DNA of 64,000 nucleotides, from the NCBI GenBank assembly GCA_004020645.1, contig SAQL01000023.1, positions 38,281-102,280 of the forward strand, written 5' to 3'. Every line of letters starts with the position of its first letter. The first letter of the stretch is position 1. The notes below the pieces were generated by a model. It worked only from the letters and a program-made list of their open reading frames with translations. It did no database searches and had not been told where the DNA came from. Of this stretch, positions 17,872 to 26,998 are shown piece by piece. This DNA is from Mesorhizobium sp. (GTDB lineage: Bacteria; Pseudomonadota; Alphaproteobacteria; Rhizobiales; Rhizobiaceae). A program made the position numbers and the translations under genes.

Positions 17872-18765
17872 ATGTCGCAAATTCCGATCCGCTCGATCTG
17901 GGTGTTTCACGCAGCTGCCCGCGCTGGTAGCATTTCGCGGGCCGCCGAAGAGCTGAACGTCACACCGTCCGCCGTCACTCAGCAGGTCCAAGCGCTGGAG
18001 ACGCAACTAGGTGTCACGCTGCTTACCAAGTTCGGTCGTGGCATCCTGCTGACGGAGGCCGGCGAACGGTTTTTCGCCTCGATTAACGATGGCGCGGAGC
18101 AGATTGCAGAGGCAACCAATGCGATCCGTGGCTATCGTTCGATCACCGCACTCACCGTGCGCGCGACGCCAACTCTGTCGAACAAATGGCTGCTGCCGCG
18201 CCTCGGCGCGTTCCTGACTGCAAATCCCGATCTCGAGGTGCGGCTGGATGGCACCAATGAACCGACCGATTTCAACCGCGAAGCCGTGGATCTGGAAATC
18301 AGACACGGCGACGGCAAGTGGCCCGGCCTGTTCGTTGAGGGACTTATCGAAGAGAGCTTTGTTCCGGTTTGCGCGCCATCAATTGCCAAGCCCGCCAGTC
18401 TGGCGGCACAAGACGTGCTGCAGTTTCGCCTGATCCACTCGGTCAAGTCTCAGGCACAATGGACTCGATGGCTGGCGCTTGCCGGCGTCGAATCCAATGA
18501 GAGGTGGCGACGCGTTCTGTTCGACCGCAGCCATATGGCGATTGATGCGGCTGCCGGCGGGCTTGGCATAGCTCTGGAGAGCACTTTGATGATGCAGCGC
18601 GAGCTATCCGAAGGCAGCCTGATCTGCCCGGTTCGCGACGCACCCGAAATCCATATCGTGACGCAGTGGATCGCGTGCCCGCGCGATCATCTTCGCCACA
18701 AGAAGGTGCGGGCGTTTCTCGACTGGCTGCGTAGCGAGGCGCGATCCGCCGCGCCCAAATTATGA
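17872..18765 (+). CDS. LysR-family transcriptional regulator (GcvA-like subgroup)
   Basis: The 297-residue product starts MSQIPIRSIWVFHAAARAGS. The winged helix-turn-helix occupies about residues 5-65 (SISRAAEELNVTPSAVTQQV, LEtqLGVTLL). The effector-binding domain contains TLSNKWLLPRLGAFLTANPD and DLEIRHGDGKWPGL, typical of GcvA-like members. It ends one base before the stop of the convergent gluconokinase gene. LysR genes usually regulate neighbours, so the TRAP/gluconokinase operon is the likely target, although the arrangement here is convergent rather than divergent. Confidence 0.9.
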   Translation: MSQIPIRSIWVFHAAARAGSISRAAEELNVTPSAVTQQVQALETQLGVTLLTKFGRGILLTEAGERFFASINDGAEQIAEATNAIRGYRSITALTVRATPTLSNKWLLPRLGAFLTANPDLEVRLDGTNEPTDFNREAVDLEIRHGDGKWPGLFVEGLIEESFVPVCAPSIAKPASLAAQDVLQFRLIHSVKSQAQWTRWLALAGVESNERWRRVLFDRSHMAIDAAAGGLGIALESTLMMQRELSEGSLICPVRDAPEIHIVTQWIACPRDHLRHKKVRAFLDWLRSEARSAAPKL

Positions 18766-19263
18766 TCAGGCCAATGCGGCCGCAGCCCTCTCCACGATGC
18801 TCTGCGGGCTCCACGCAATCGACAGCGCCAAAAAGCGCTCGTCGGGCATCGGGAGTTCCAGCGTCGCGAGTTGGCTGGATAGCAATGAGGGTCCGGCGAA
18901 ATGGTTCTTGCGACTGCCAAGGCGCTGCAGGATCAGTTCCTCCGATCCATCGAGGAAAGCGAAGCCGACCTGGCCGAGACGCTCCCGCAGAAAATCGCGA
19001 TAGCTGCGCTTGAGGGCCGAACATGCGACGACCGCCGGACGCGAGGGCAGCGCCAGCGCCGCTTCCGCCACCGCAGCCAGCCAGGGCCAACGCATTTCGT
19101 CCGTCAACCCATCACCGCGTCGCATGCGCTCCACATTCGCCGCGCTATGATAGGCATCAGCCTCGATCCAATCGACGCCGAGACGGTCTGCTAGGCCTCG
19201 GGCGATCTCCGTCTTGCCGGCGCCGGAGACGCCCATGACGACGATGAAATCGGGTCGCGCCAT
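18766..19263 (-). CDS. gluconokinase (GntK/thermoresistant type)
   Basis: The 165-residue kinase has P-loop GVSGAGKTEIA near residue 11, then DAYHSAANVERMRRGDGLTD and WPWLAAV, which are characteristic of gluconokinases, and the CSALKRSYRD motif. It phosphorylates gluconate or a related aldonate to the 6-phosphate. A TTG start at 19278 overlapping the upstream stop is possible, but MARPDFIVVMG at 19263 gives the usual family N-terminus. It is the last gene of the TRAP operon, suggesting that the imported substrate is an aldonate or is converted to one. Confidence 0.9.
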   Translation of the reverse strand: MARPDFIVVMGVSGAGKTEIARGLADRLGVDWIEADAYHSAANVERMRRGDGLTDEMRWPWLAAVAEAALALPSRPAVVACSALKRSYRDFLRERLGQVGFAFLDGSEELILQRLGSRKNHFAGPSLLSSQLATLELPMPDERFLALSIAWSPQSIVERAAAALA

Positions 19264-19274
19264 CGTCGATCGAC

Positions 19275-20555
19275 TCAATATAGGCCGAGCAGGCGGATCG
19301 GCCCGAGGGTGAGAACCGGGAACAGCACCAGCGCAAGGATCGCCATAACCAGGATCGACATCGGTGCGAGCGATCCCTTGATCACATCCTCGATCGACAT
19401 CCTGGCTACCTGCGCCGCCGCGAACAGGCAGACGCCGACCGGTGGCGTCACCAGCCCCAGCGTCAGCGTAATGACTGTCACGATGAGAAAATGCATCGGA
19501 TCGACGCCCAATGACACCGCTGGCGGCAGCAGCACCGGGATCAGGATGAACATGGCAGCGATCGCGTCCATGAACATGCCGACCACGATCAGGAACAGAA
19601 AGACAAGGATGAGCACCATCGTCGGGCCTGTACTGATCGCGCCGAGTAGGGTCGCCACCTGTTGCGGTAGGCCATCATAAGTGAAGACCCAGGCCGCAAG
19701 CTTGGCGGTCGCAGCGATGAACAATATCGTTCCAGACGTGCGCGCTGTTTCAACGATGATGCCCGGAAGTTCCGCTAGCGAAATTGTCCTGTAGAGGATC
19801 ACCGCCAGGAACAGCGTATAGAGCGCGGCAATGGCGGCCGCCTCGGTGGGCGTGAAGTAGCCGTCTATGATACCGATCAGCAAGATGATGGGCGTCAGCA
19901 TCGGCAGGATCGCGTTCACGCCCGTGATCGCGATCTTGCGAAAGTCCATTGGCGACGGCGGATTGTAGCCGTGCCTGACCGCATGGACATGGTTGAACAC
20001 CATGAAGGCGAGAGCAATGAACAGGCCGGGTACGAGGCCTGCGACCAGCAGTGTGCCGATCGAGACACTCGCGATCGAACCGGCAATGACGATCAGGATC
20101 GACGGCGGAATAATCGACGACAGCGTGGAGGTGCAGAGCGTCATGCCCACCGCATAGCCGCGTGGAAACCCATGCCGCTCCATCGCCCTTATCTCGATCG
20201 CCCCGATCGAGGCGATGTCGGCGACGGAAGACCCGGACACTCCTCCGAAGATGACGGAGGATACGACGTTCACATGGCCCATGCCGCCAGGCATCCAGCC
20301 GACGCAGGCCTCGGCGAAATCGAAAAGCTTCTCGGCCACACGCCCCCGTTCCATCAGGACGCCAACGAAAATGAAGAGCGGCACCGCCACCAGCAGGAAG
20401 GAATTTATCGCGGAGAACATGCTCTGCGACAGGAGGTCGATCGGTGTGGACGTGAACAGGTAGATCACGGCGACCGACGCAAGGCCCAGCGCCACGGCCA
20501 GGGGAACGCCGAAAGCGCTCATGAGCAGAAGCAGGAAAAGCAGCGCGATGCTCAT
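19275..20555 (-). CDS. TRAP transporter large membrane subunit (DctM)
   Basis: The 426-residue integral membrane protein has about 12 hydrophobic segments and family landmarks GVPLAVALGLASV, FVGVLMERGRVAEKLFDFA, GGVSGSSVADIASIG and TPPVGVCLFAAA. The ATG at 20555 overlaps the stop of the DctQ gene (ATGA), which fixes the start; a longer frame to 21188 is a shadow across DctQ. DctM forms the sodium- or proton-coupled transport channel of the TRAP importer. Confidence 0.93.
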   Translation of the reverse strand: MSIALLFLLLLMSAFGVPLAVALGLASVAVIYLFTSTPIDLLSQSMFSAINSFLLVAVPLFIFVGVLMERGRVAEKLFDFAEACVGWMPGGMGHVNVVSSVIFGGVSGSSVADIASIGAIEIRAMERHGFPRGYAVGMTLCTSTLSSIIPPSILIVIAGSIASVSIGTLLVAGLVPGLFIALAFMVFNHVHAVRHGYNPPSPMDFRKIAITGVNAILPMLTPIILLIGIIDGYFTPTEAAAIAALYTLFLAVILYRTISLAELPGIIVETARTSGTILFIAATAKLAAWVFTYDGLPQQVATLLGAISTGPTMVLILVFLFLIVVGMFMDAIAAMFILIPVLLPPAVSLGVDPMHFLIVTVITLTLGLVTPPVGVCLFAAAQVARMSIEDVIKGSLAPMSILVMAILALVLFPVLTLGPIRLLGLY

Positions 20556-21109
20556 GGCTGCTGCTCCGAATCTGGGACTGCGACGTCGGCTTCCACCTTC
20601 TGGCCGGGTGAGAGGCCAAGATCGGAAAGCTCGATTTGGGGACGGCGCGTTCGCAACGATTCGAAGACGGCCAAGGTGGCGAAAACAGCGGCGATCGGCA
20701 TGATCGCTCCGATGAGCCACATCGGCATTGCGAGGGTCGCGGACGTTTCGTTCATCATGTACTGCTGCCTGGCCAGCTTCCAGCCGGTCCAGGCGGTCAG
20801 GCCAAAGAAGAGCACAGACGACGCAACGTAGATATGCACGGATAGCCTGCGCATCAGGTCCGGCATCATGTCGATGAAGACAGTCACGCGCGCCGTTTCG
20901 ACCGTGCGAAAGCCCGCGGCTACCCCGAGAAAGATCATCCAGACAAACAGATAACGCGTCGCTTCCTCGGTCCAGGATACGGGTGTTCCGAGCAGTCGGC
21001 TTACTACCTGCAGCAACACCACGACAATGATGCCGGTCATTGCGATGCCTGCTATGCCGTCCAGCAGGATTCGCAGGATGGCGTCGAAGCGGGTCTGTGC
21101 TTTGCCCAT
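20552..21109 (-). CDS. TRAP transporter small membrane subunit (DctQ)
   Basis: The 185-residue product has four hydrophobic helices and the DctQ pattern VVLLQVVSRLLGTPVSWTEE followed by ATRYLFVWMIFLG. It bridges the binding protein and DctM. The C-terminal 40 residues are an acidic cytoplasmic tail. It sits 56 bases after the DctP gene and overlaps dctM by 4 bases. Confidence 0.92.
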   Translation of the reverse strand: MGKAQTRFDAILRILLDGIAGIAMTGIIVVVLLQVVSRLLGTPVSWTEEATRYLFVWMIFLGVAAGFRTVETARVTVFIDMMPDLMRRLSVHIYVASSVLFFGLTAWTGWKLARQQYMMNETSATLAMPMWLIGAIMPIAAVFATLAVFESLRTRRPQIELSDLGLSPGQKVEADVAVPDSEQQP

Positions 21110-21165
21110 GGTCTCCTCCCATACGGGCGGCGAGGGATCGCCTCGCCGCCAGGCCTGTTTCAGGC

Positions 21166-22164
21166 TTATTTCTTTCCGACAAAGGCAAGGCTCTTGTCGA
21201 AGAAGGTCTGGTCCTTCACCAGACCGGCAAAGACCGGGAACAGCTGCTTCGAAACCGCTACGAAAGCCGCCTGCTGCTCCGGCGTCAGACGGTTGACCTT
21301 CATGCCGTGGCCTTCCAGGTCCTTGAGGATCGTCTCGGCCTGCGCCGCATCGTTCTCGGCCTTCCAGGCCTCGGCTTCCTCGGCTGCCTCGGTGACCGCC
21401 GCCTTCTCGGCCTCGGACAGGGCGTCGAACTTGGCCGGATTAATGCCGAGCACCCAGCCGTCCGCCATGTGGTTGGTGATCGAGACGAAGCTCTGTACCT
21501 CGTAGAACTTGGCAGCGAGCGGCACGCTGATCGGGTTCTCTTGCCCGTCGACGACCTTCAACTGCAGTGCGTTGTACACTTCGGCGAAAGCCATCGGGGT
21601 CGGCGCCGCGCCCATTTTTTTGAAGAACTCGACCCAAAGCGGGTTGTTTGGGACGCGGAACTTCAGTCCGGCCAGATCCGCCGGCTTCTCGATCGGCAGC
21701 TTGGAGTTGGTCATCTGGCGGAACGGACGGGTCCACAGGCTCAGGCCCTTGATGCCGATGGCGTTCAGATCGGCAATCAGCTCCTGACCATGCTCGCCGG
21801 CGAGATAGGCGCGCAGCTGCTTCTCGTCGTCAAAGAGATAAGGGATCGAAATGGCCGAGAATTTCGGATTGAAGTTGGCGTAGAGCGAGGTGGCCAACAC
21901 CAGTATGTCCAGCGATCCGCCAGCAAGCTGCTTGACCGCGCCCGATGGGTCGCCGCCGTAGAGCGTGCCATTCGGGAAAACCTTGATGGTCACTTCGCCG
22001 TTGGTCTTGGCGGCCACCAGTTCAGCAAACTTGTTGGCAGCGACAGTGATTTCCGCGCCATCCGGATCGGGTGTGGACAGGGTCAGGGTCGTGGCGGCCT
22101 GCGCGGCGGTTGCGACAAGCATTGCCGCGCCGGCAAGCAGGCTGCGGATCGAGAAAGCGTTCAT
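21166..22164 (-). CDS. TRAP transporter substrate-binding protein (DctP)
   Basis: The 332-residue product has a Sec signal peptide (MNAFSIRSLLAGAAMLVATA, cleavage after AQA). DctP landmarks are GADPSGAVKQL-like GGDPSGAVKQLAGGSLDILV, then PNNPLWVEFFKKMGAAPTPM, with the conserved Arg (KFRVP) that binds the substrate carboxylate, and AEVYNALQLKVVDGQENP. It therefore binds an organic acid or sugar acid in the periplasm. Start chosen at 22164, with GGAGG 5 bases upstream, rather than the in-frame ATG 12 bases further out. Confidence 0.92.
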   Translation of the reverse strand: MNAFSIRSLLAGAAMLVATAAQAATTLTLSTPDPDGAEITVAANKFAELVAAKTNGEVTIKVFPNGTLYGGDPSGAVKQLAGGSLDILVLATSLYANFNPKFSAISIPYLFDDEKQLRAYLAGEHGQELIADLNAIGIKGLSLWTRPFRQMTNSKLPIEKPADLAGLKFRVPNNPLWVEFFKKMGAAPTPMAFAEVYNALQLKVVDGQENPISVPLAAKFYEVQSFVSITNHMADGWVLGINPAKFDALSEAEKAAVTEAAEEAEAWKAENDAAQAETILKDLEGHGMKVNRLTPEQQAAFVAVSKQLFPVFAGLVKDQTFFDKSLAFVGKK

Positions 22165-22178
22165 GGTATCCTCCACTC

Positions 22179-23084
22179 TCAGTTGTTGGGCGAGCTTGCG
22201 CCCGGTTGGTTCATCTTCTTAAGCGTCAGAAAGACCGCGCTGTGATCGAGATCGCCGCCGCCTTCATCAACAAGGCGGCGAAACAGGCTGTCCACCTGTT
22301 CGGCGATCGGCAGTCGCAGCTCTTGCGCACGCGCCAAGGCCAGCGCGGTGCCTGTATCCTTGACCTGGTATTTTGCAGGACCGCCCGGCACGAAATTGCC
22401 TTCGACCATCCTCAGGCCATGCTGACGGAACACCGTCGAATCCGCGAAGCCGCCGAGCAGCGCCTCGCGAACCCGGGCCGGATCGGCGCCGCCACTCTCG
22501 GCCAGCAAAAGCGCTTCAGCCACAGCGCAGATGTTCGATGCCACAATCAGCTGATTGGCGAGCTTGGCCAACTGGCCCGAACCGGCCGGCCCGACATGCG
22601 TGACGCGGCCCATCGGCGCGAAGACCGCACGAAGGCCTTCGACCTGCGCCGCCTCGCCGCCCGCCATGATGGCAAGCGTGCCTTCCCGCGCACCCTTCTC
22701 GCCGCCTGAGACCGGAGCATCGATATAGTTGAGGCCGACGGCGGTCGCCCGTTCCGCCTGCCCCCTGGCCGTTTCGACCGGGATCGAACTCATCACGACA
22801 AGCGTTGAGCCTCGTCGCATCGCACCGAGAACGCCACCCTCGGAGAGCAACACCTCATCGCAGACAGGGCCTGAGCTCAGCATGCAGATGACGGCATCGG
22901 CGTCGATGGCGGCATCAGCGGCGCTCGCGGCAATCTCGACGCCGTCAGCTGCCAGTGCCGAGGCCTTATCGGGCGTGCGATTCCAGGCCTTCACCCGGAA
23001 CCCGGCCTCTGCCAGGCGGCGGGCCATATGCCCGCCCATAATTCCAGTTCCTACAAAGCCGATACTTGTCAGAGCTTTGCCCAT
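22179..23084 (-). CDS. 3-hydroxyisobutyrate-dehydrogenase-family oxidoreductase (GarR/GlxR-like)
   Basis: The 301-residue product begins MGKALTSIGFVGTGIMGGHM (Rossmann GxGxMG). It then shows ICMLSSGPV, the substrate loop DAPVSGGEKGA and the catalytic Lys region GSGQLAKLANQLIVASN, with AKYQVKDTGTALA in the C-terminal domain. Family members reduce tartronate semialdehyde or oxidise L-threonate, 3-hydroxyisobutyrate and similar beta-hydroxyacids. In this operon a sugar-acid substrate is likely. A GGGAGG sequence precedes the ATG at 23084. Confidence 0.88.
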   Translation of the reverse strand: MGKALTSIGFVGTGIMGGHMARRLAEAGFRVKAWNRTPDKASALAADGVEIAASAADAAIDADAVICMLSSGPVCDEVLLSEGGVLGAMRRGSTLVVMSSIPVETARGQAERATAVGLNYIDAPVSGGEKGAREGTLAIMAGGEAAQVEGLRAVFAPMGRVTHVGPAGSGQLAKLANQLIVASNICAVAEALLLAESGGADPARVREALLGGFADSTVFRQHGLRMVEGNFVPGGPAKYQVKDTGTALALARAQELRLPIAEQVDSLFRRLVDEGGGDLDHSAVFLTLKKMNQPGASSPNN

Positions 23085-23111
23085 CCCTGTGCCTCCCAAC
23101 ACTCTGGCGTC

Positions 23112-23429
23112 CTACTCGCTCACGAGGCCCAGAAAGCGGACGATGGTCTCATCGACGTCTAGCGTCTTCATGGACGCCTGAAAGCGCTTCAAATGCGGCG
23201 TGGTAAGATGCGTCTCGAAGGCGGTGCGATCGTCATACACCTCGTAGAACACGACCGTATCGTCGGTGCCTTCCGGGCGGACGATATCGAACTGGTGACA
23301 CCCGGCCTCGTCCGCAACCGAATGGCGCGCGTCGTCCAAAGCAGCGTCGAGGAATGCCACCATCAGCTCGGGCTTCACGCGAAACTCCGGGATCACCACG
23401 AAGCGAGGCTTTTGAGTAGTACGGTCCAT
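23112..23429 (-). CDS. ABM/LsrG-type small monooxygenase-like protein
   Basis: The 105-residue product has the dimeric ferredoxin-like ABM fold: RFVVIPEFRVKPELMVAFLD, DEAGCHQFDIVRP, TVVFYEVYDDRTAFETHLTT, then a terminal strand. In sugar operons such proteins act as isomerases or quinol monooxygenases. GGGAGG 8 bases before the ATG at 23429 supports the start; a GTG lies one codon upstream. It sits between the two dehydrogenase genes of the TRAP operon. Confidence 0.82.
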   Translation of the reverse strand: MDRTTQKPRFVVIPEFRVKPELMVAFLDAALDDARHSVADEAGCHQFDIVRPEGTDDTVVFYEVYDDRTAFETHLTTPHLKRFQASMKTLDVDETIVRFLGLVSE

Positions 23430-23449
23430 CACGCATCCTCCCTCGACGA

Positions 23450-24808
23450 TCAGGCCGCTACGCTGGGGTTTGGACGGAATGTGTCTTCCATCTCACGACG
23501 CACCTTCAGGACATCCAGGTCGGTGACCAATTCGACATCGTCGAAGCTGACGATCTGATCCTTCTTGATCGCGCGCTTGAGCTTGACGTTATGGGCCAGG
23601 CCAATCGGCAAAGCTCGGTGCTTCAGGCTGCGCGTCGCTGGAATGGCGTTGGCCCAGACGGCGAAGCCCCCCTCGCCATCGAGCAGTTCGCCCGACTGCA
23701 TGTCCTTCTTCGCGGTAGCCACAGCGTCGCCGCGAAACTCTTTCGAACAGCCGGTCGCCTCGCCGCGCAACACGGCCGAAAGCACACTGACCGAAGTTTC
23801 CAAGCCGATGATGTGGAACGGACGCCACATGGACGCGTACCATCCCGACGGATCGGTCAGCAGGCCGTACTGATTGAAGCATGCCTTCGAGTACTCGTTG
23901 TGGGCCTTGAAGGTGACGAACACGCCATAGCGGATATTGTTGACCACCTCGCGGCCATCGGGCTCCTGGCTGGCTGCGATGTCGACAAGGCCGCTGCGAT
24001 CCATCCGGCCGCCATCGGCTGCCGGACGGAACACCTTCGCGAGGTCATGCAGCCCGGCAGGCGGGAAGGCAAGACCGTTGTCTGGGCAATCGAGGCCGGT
24101 GCCGTTGGCCACCGCCGCCATCTCGATCGCAGCCTTGGTACCGTCCGTGAAGGAATTGTACATTTTCGGGTTGAAGTCGCCCTTTGCGACATACTCCTCC
24201 GACCACCCGAAGAAACCCCAGACCGTGTCCGGCGTCGAATAGCGGTAGCGTGGCTCGAAATTCATCCCCTTGCCAGCCGCCGTAACCTCAAAGCCGGTGG
24301 CGCGCGCCCAATCCACGAGCTCACAGATCAGTGCCGGCTGGTCGCCATAGGCCATCGAATAGATCACGCCCTTTGCCGCGGCCCTCTTGGCCAGGATCGG
24401 ACCGACCATGACGTCGGTCTCGACATTGACCATGACGATATGCTTGCCGGCGTCGATCGCGGCGAGCGCGTGGCGTGTGCCGGCGATCGGATGGCCGGTC
24501 GCCTCAATGACGCATTCGATATCGTCGCAGGCCAGCAGCGCCGCGACATCATCCGTGACGAAGGTCGTGCCATTCTTGACGGCATCAGCGGCGCTCGTAG
24601 CGGAATACTTCTCCTTCGGCCAGCCGACGCGGTCCAGCGACTCGCGCGCCTTTCCGACATTCAGGTCCGCCACCGCGACCATGTGATAGCCGGCAATGCG
24701 CTGCGCTTGGGCGAGCACCATCGAACCGAACTTGCCGGCGCCGATTAGGCCGACGCGAACGGGCTTGCCCTTGGCGGCGCGGGCAGCGAGGAGAGAAGAG
24801 AGGTTCAT
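23450..24808 (-). CDS. homoserine-dehydrogenase-like NAD(P) oxidoreductase with C-terminal SAF domain
   Basis: The 452-residue product has an N-terminal Rossmann domain (VRVGLIGAGKFGSMVLAQAQ) with a domain of the homoserine dehydrogenase type (HIVMVNVETDVMVGPILAKR, then GVIYSMAYGDQPALICELVD). A C-terminal SAF-like stretch (LPIGLAHNVKLKRAIKKDQI, VSFDDVELV) resembles that of altronate dehydratases and sialic acid synthases. This combination is found in sugar-acid catabolic clusters of rhizobia and related bacteria; the reaction is not known to me. It is the first gene of the operon. The frame extends to 24991, but MNLSSLLAARAAKGKPVRVG at 24808 is the natural start. Confidence 0.8.
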   Translation of the reverse strand: MNLSSLLAARAAKGKPVRVGLIGAGKFGSMVLAQAQRIAGYHMVAVADLNVGKARESLDRVGWPKEKYSATSAADAVKNGTTFVTDDVAALLACDDIECVIEATGHPIAGTRHALAAIDAGKHIVMVNVETDVMVGPILAKRAAAKGVIYSMAYGDQPALICELVDWARATGFEVTAAGKGMNFEPRYRYSTPDTVWGFFGWSEEYVAKGDFNPKMYNSFTDGTKAAIEMAAVANGTGLDCPDNGLAFPPAGLHDLAKVFRPAADGGRMDRSGLVDIAASQEPDGREVVNNIRYGVFVTFKAHNEYSKACFNQYGLLTDPSGWYASMWRPFHIIGLETSVSVLSAVLRGEATGCSKEFRGDAVATAKKDMQSGELLDGEGGFAVWANAIPATRSLKHRALPIGLAHNVKLKRAIKKDQIVSFDDVELVTDLDVLKVRREMEDTFRPNPSVAA

Positions 24809-25521
24809 TGTCTCGGGTTCCCTGCATGAGGACGATAAGTTTTGTGGGCTGTGTCCAAGTCCCCCGTCGATCCCGCGTGGACCAGCGACGAACCAATGCT
24901 TCGCAACCGTCCGGAAGGTGCTCCCGGACCGCTGAACGTCTGTTGGCGTGAAGGTTCCTCCCTCCGGCCGAGGCCTCGCTGCGCAAGGCACTGCGACGAA
25001 ACGGACTTTATTCTGCCAGGTTGTTTAGCTCAATTTAGAAAGATGCACATTTCGTTTAGATGGCCTAACAATACCGCATAGGCCATCGCTCTTCCGATAG
25101 TCCGAATAATGCCCAGATCGCCGGATTGTCGGGAAATCAGAGAAAGGATGCGAACCTCTGTCGCTGAGCAGGTGTTTGGCGAGATTCTGAGTACCGTTGG
25201 CGGCACGGTCGCAGAAACGGCGCTTGTCATCGCCCCGTGCTTTGAGGTGGAAAAAGCGTGCGAATTGAGGACGCGAGGATTCGGTCTTGAATGATCCCTG
25301 GCGGGAAGTGCGATTCGCGATGCGCGGGCGATCGGAAGCCATCGTAGGCGACCACTAGGGCGAAGGATTGCCGAAATTGCCGGAAATTGTCCGGTTCATC
25401 GCACGCTCGAAGCCGTTGCAAGACGGTCGTGAAACCCAAGGGAAAATACGATATCTTCACTCAGTGAGCGTGATCGCCAAGTCCCATATCGAGACTGGAA
25501 TGCCGCGATCCAGGAGAGCGG
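24809..25521. other. intergenic region between divergent operons
   Basis: About 700 bases between the TRAP operon (leftward) and the glucanase gene (rightward). Short frames on both strands show no recognisable family. Promoters for both directions must lie here, but none was assigned. Confidence 0.4.
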
Positions 25522-26814
25522 ATGAGTCAGAGTCAGGAAACGTTGGACAAACTCCAACGGGACACGATCGAATATTTCCTAAAAGAGAGCAATCGCGCCA
25601 ATGGAATGGTCCCCGACAACACGCGCACGGGGTCGCATGCGAGCATTGCCGCGATAGGGTTTGCATTAACGGCCTACACCATCGGCGTCGAGCGCGGCTT
25701 TATCACACGCGCCGAAGCTATCGAGCGCACACTCACGACACTTCGATTCTTTAGAAACAGTGAGCAGAGCGAGGAGGCGGACGCGACCGGTTACAAGGGC
25801 TTCTATTACCACTTTCTATACATGGACACCGGCCGTCGCGCCTGGGTGTCGGAGTTGTCGACGATTGATTCGACATTTCTGCTCGCTGGCATGTTGGCCG
25901 CCGCTGCGTACTTTGATGGAGGTGCGCCCGAAGAGCGCGAAATACGTTCGCTGGCTGAAGAGCTCTACGCCCGGGCCGATTGGCAGTGGGCGCTTAACGC
26001 CGGAGAAACCGTATCGATGAGTTGGAAGCCGGAGTGCGGGTTTCTGCCGCATCGGTGGGAGGGATATAACGAAGCCCTGATCCTTTACGTGTTGGCACTG
26101 GCTTCGCCGGCCCATCCAATTCCAGCCGAGAGCTACAAGGCGCAAACTCGCACTTACTGCTGGAAGAATCTCTATGGCCTGGAGTTTCTCTATGCCGGCC
26201 CATTATTCATTCATCAGCTCTCACACATGTGGATCGACTTTCGCGGCATTCAGGACGAATTCATGCGTGAGAAGGGGATTGATTATTTCGAGAACAGCCG
26301 CCGTGCAACTTACGCGCAACAGCAATACGCGATCCATAATCCATTGGACTACAAAGGGTACAACGAGCATTGCTGGGGCATTAGCGCGAGTGATGGTCCT
26401 GGTCCAACCTGTGTGAAGATCGAGGGCGTTGAGCGTCACTTTTTCGACTACACGGCGCGCGGCATCCCATTTGGTCCGGACGATGGCACCATCGCGCCCT
26501 GGGCCGCGATTGCATCGCTACCTTTCGCCCCCGAGATTGTCTTGCCAGCGTTGCGGCACTTTAACGAAGTATACCCCGAAGTGACCAGTGAGTATGGCTT
26601 CAAGTGCAGCTTTAATCCAACCTTCGAATCAGGGCATCAAAGCGAGTCGGGTTGGATCTCAAAAGGTTATTACGGACTCGATCAAGGACCGATCGTGTTG
26701 ATGATCGAGAACCACCGCACGGGATTTCTTTGGGAGTTGATGAAGAAATGCCCGCTCATTGTCGAGGGTCTGCGCAAGGCAGGATTCACTGGGGGTTGGC
26801 TGCAATTGTCGTAG
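25522..26814 (+). CDS. glycoamylase-like protein, probable GH144 endo-beta-1,2-glucanase
   Basis: The 430-residue product begins LDKLQRDTIEYFLKES and continues with HASIAAIGFALTAYTIGVER, RGFITRAEAIERTLTTLRFF and GFYYHFLYMDTGRR. Later landmarks are ELSTIDSTFLLAGML, GYNEALILYVLALASP, HCWGISASDGPGP and LDQGPIVLMIENHRTGFLW. These are landmarks of the glycoamylase-like fold (PF10091) seen in GH144 beta-1,2-glucanases and in cyclic glucan synthases. No signal peptide is seen. It probably degrades beta-1,2-glucan or trims cyclic glucans. A second, divergent member lies at 52219-53673. Confidence 0.75.
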   Translation: MSQSQETLDKLQRDTIEYFLKESNRANGMVPDNTRTGSHASIAAIGFALTAYTIGVERGFITRAEAIERTLTTLRFFRNSEQSEEADATGYKGFYYHFLYMDTGRRAWVSELSTIDSTFLLAGMLAAAAYFDGGAPEEREIRSLAEELYARADWQWALNAGETVSMSWKPECGFLPHRWEGYNEALILYVLALASPAHPIPAESYKAQTRTYCWKNLYGLEFLYAGPLFIHQLSHMWIDFRGIQDEFMREKGIDYFENSRRATYAQQQYAIHNPLDYKGYNEHCWGISASDGPGPTCVKIEGVERHFFDYTARGIPFGPDDGTIAPWAAIASLPFAPEIVLPALRHFNEVYPEVTSEYGFKCSFNPTFESGHQSESGWISKGYYGLDQGPIVLMIENHRTGFLWELMKKCPLIVEGLRKAGFTGGWLQLS

Positions 26815-26998
26815 CCGTTGGCGAAGCGAAGGATTGGGACTAACCGGGCTCAGTGACCGGGAGGCTGTGCGATTTGGGATAGTGTCCTGAAGGTTCTGCA
26901 AAAAGCTCTGAAGAGAGGCCGGCGCTGGCTCTGAAGCGAGTGGCGGCCATGGCACGCTGGTGACGGTGCGATCACCGTTCCCGTGGAAGGGGAGTGCC

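Noticed and set aside
17554..18006. 150-codon minus-strand frame before the LysR gene
   Set aside because: Partly antisense to the LysR start. One stretch looked like an enzyme fragment, but no family could be named with confidence.
20555..21188. DctM with a 210-residue N-terminal extension
   Set aside because: The extension is the out-of-frame reading of the DctQ gene. The ATGA overlap at 20552-20555 gives the correct DctM start.
23591..24748. 385-codon plus-strand frame
   Set aside because: Antisense to the SAF-domain oxidoreductase; no domain and no ribosome binding site.
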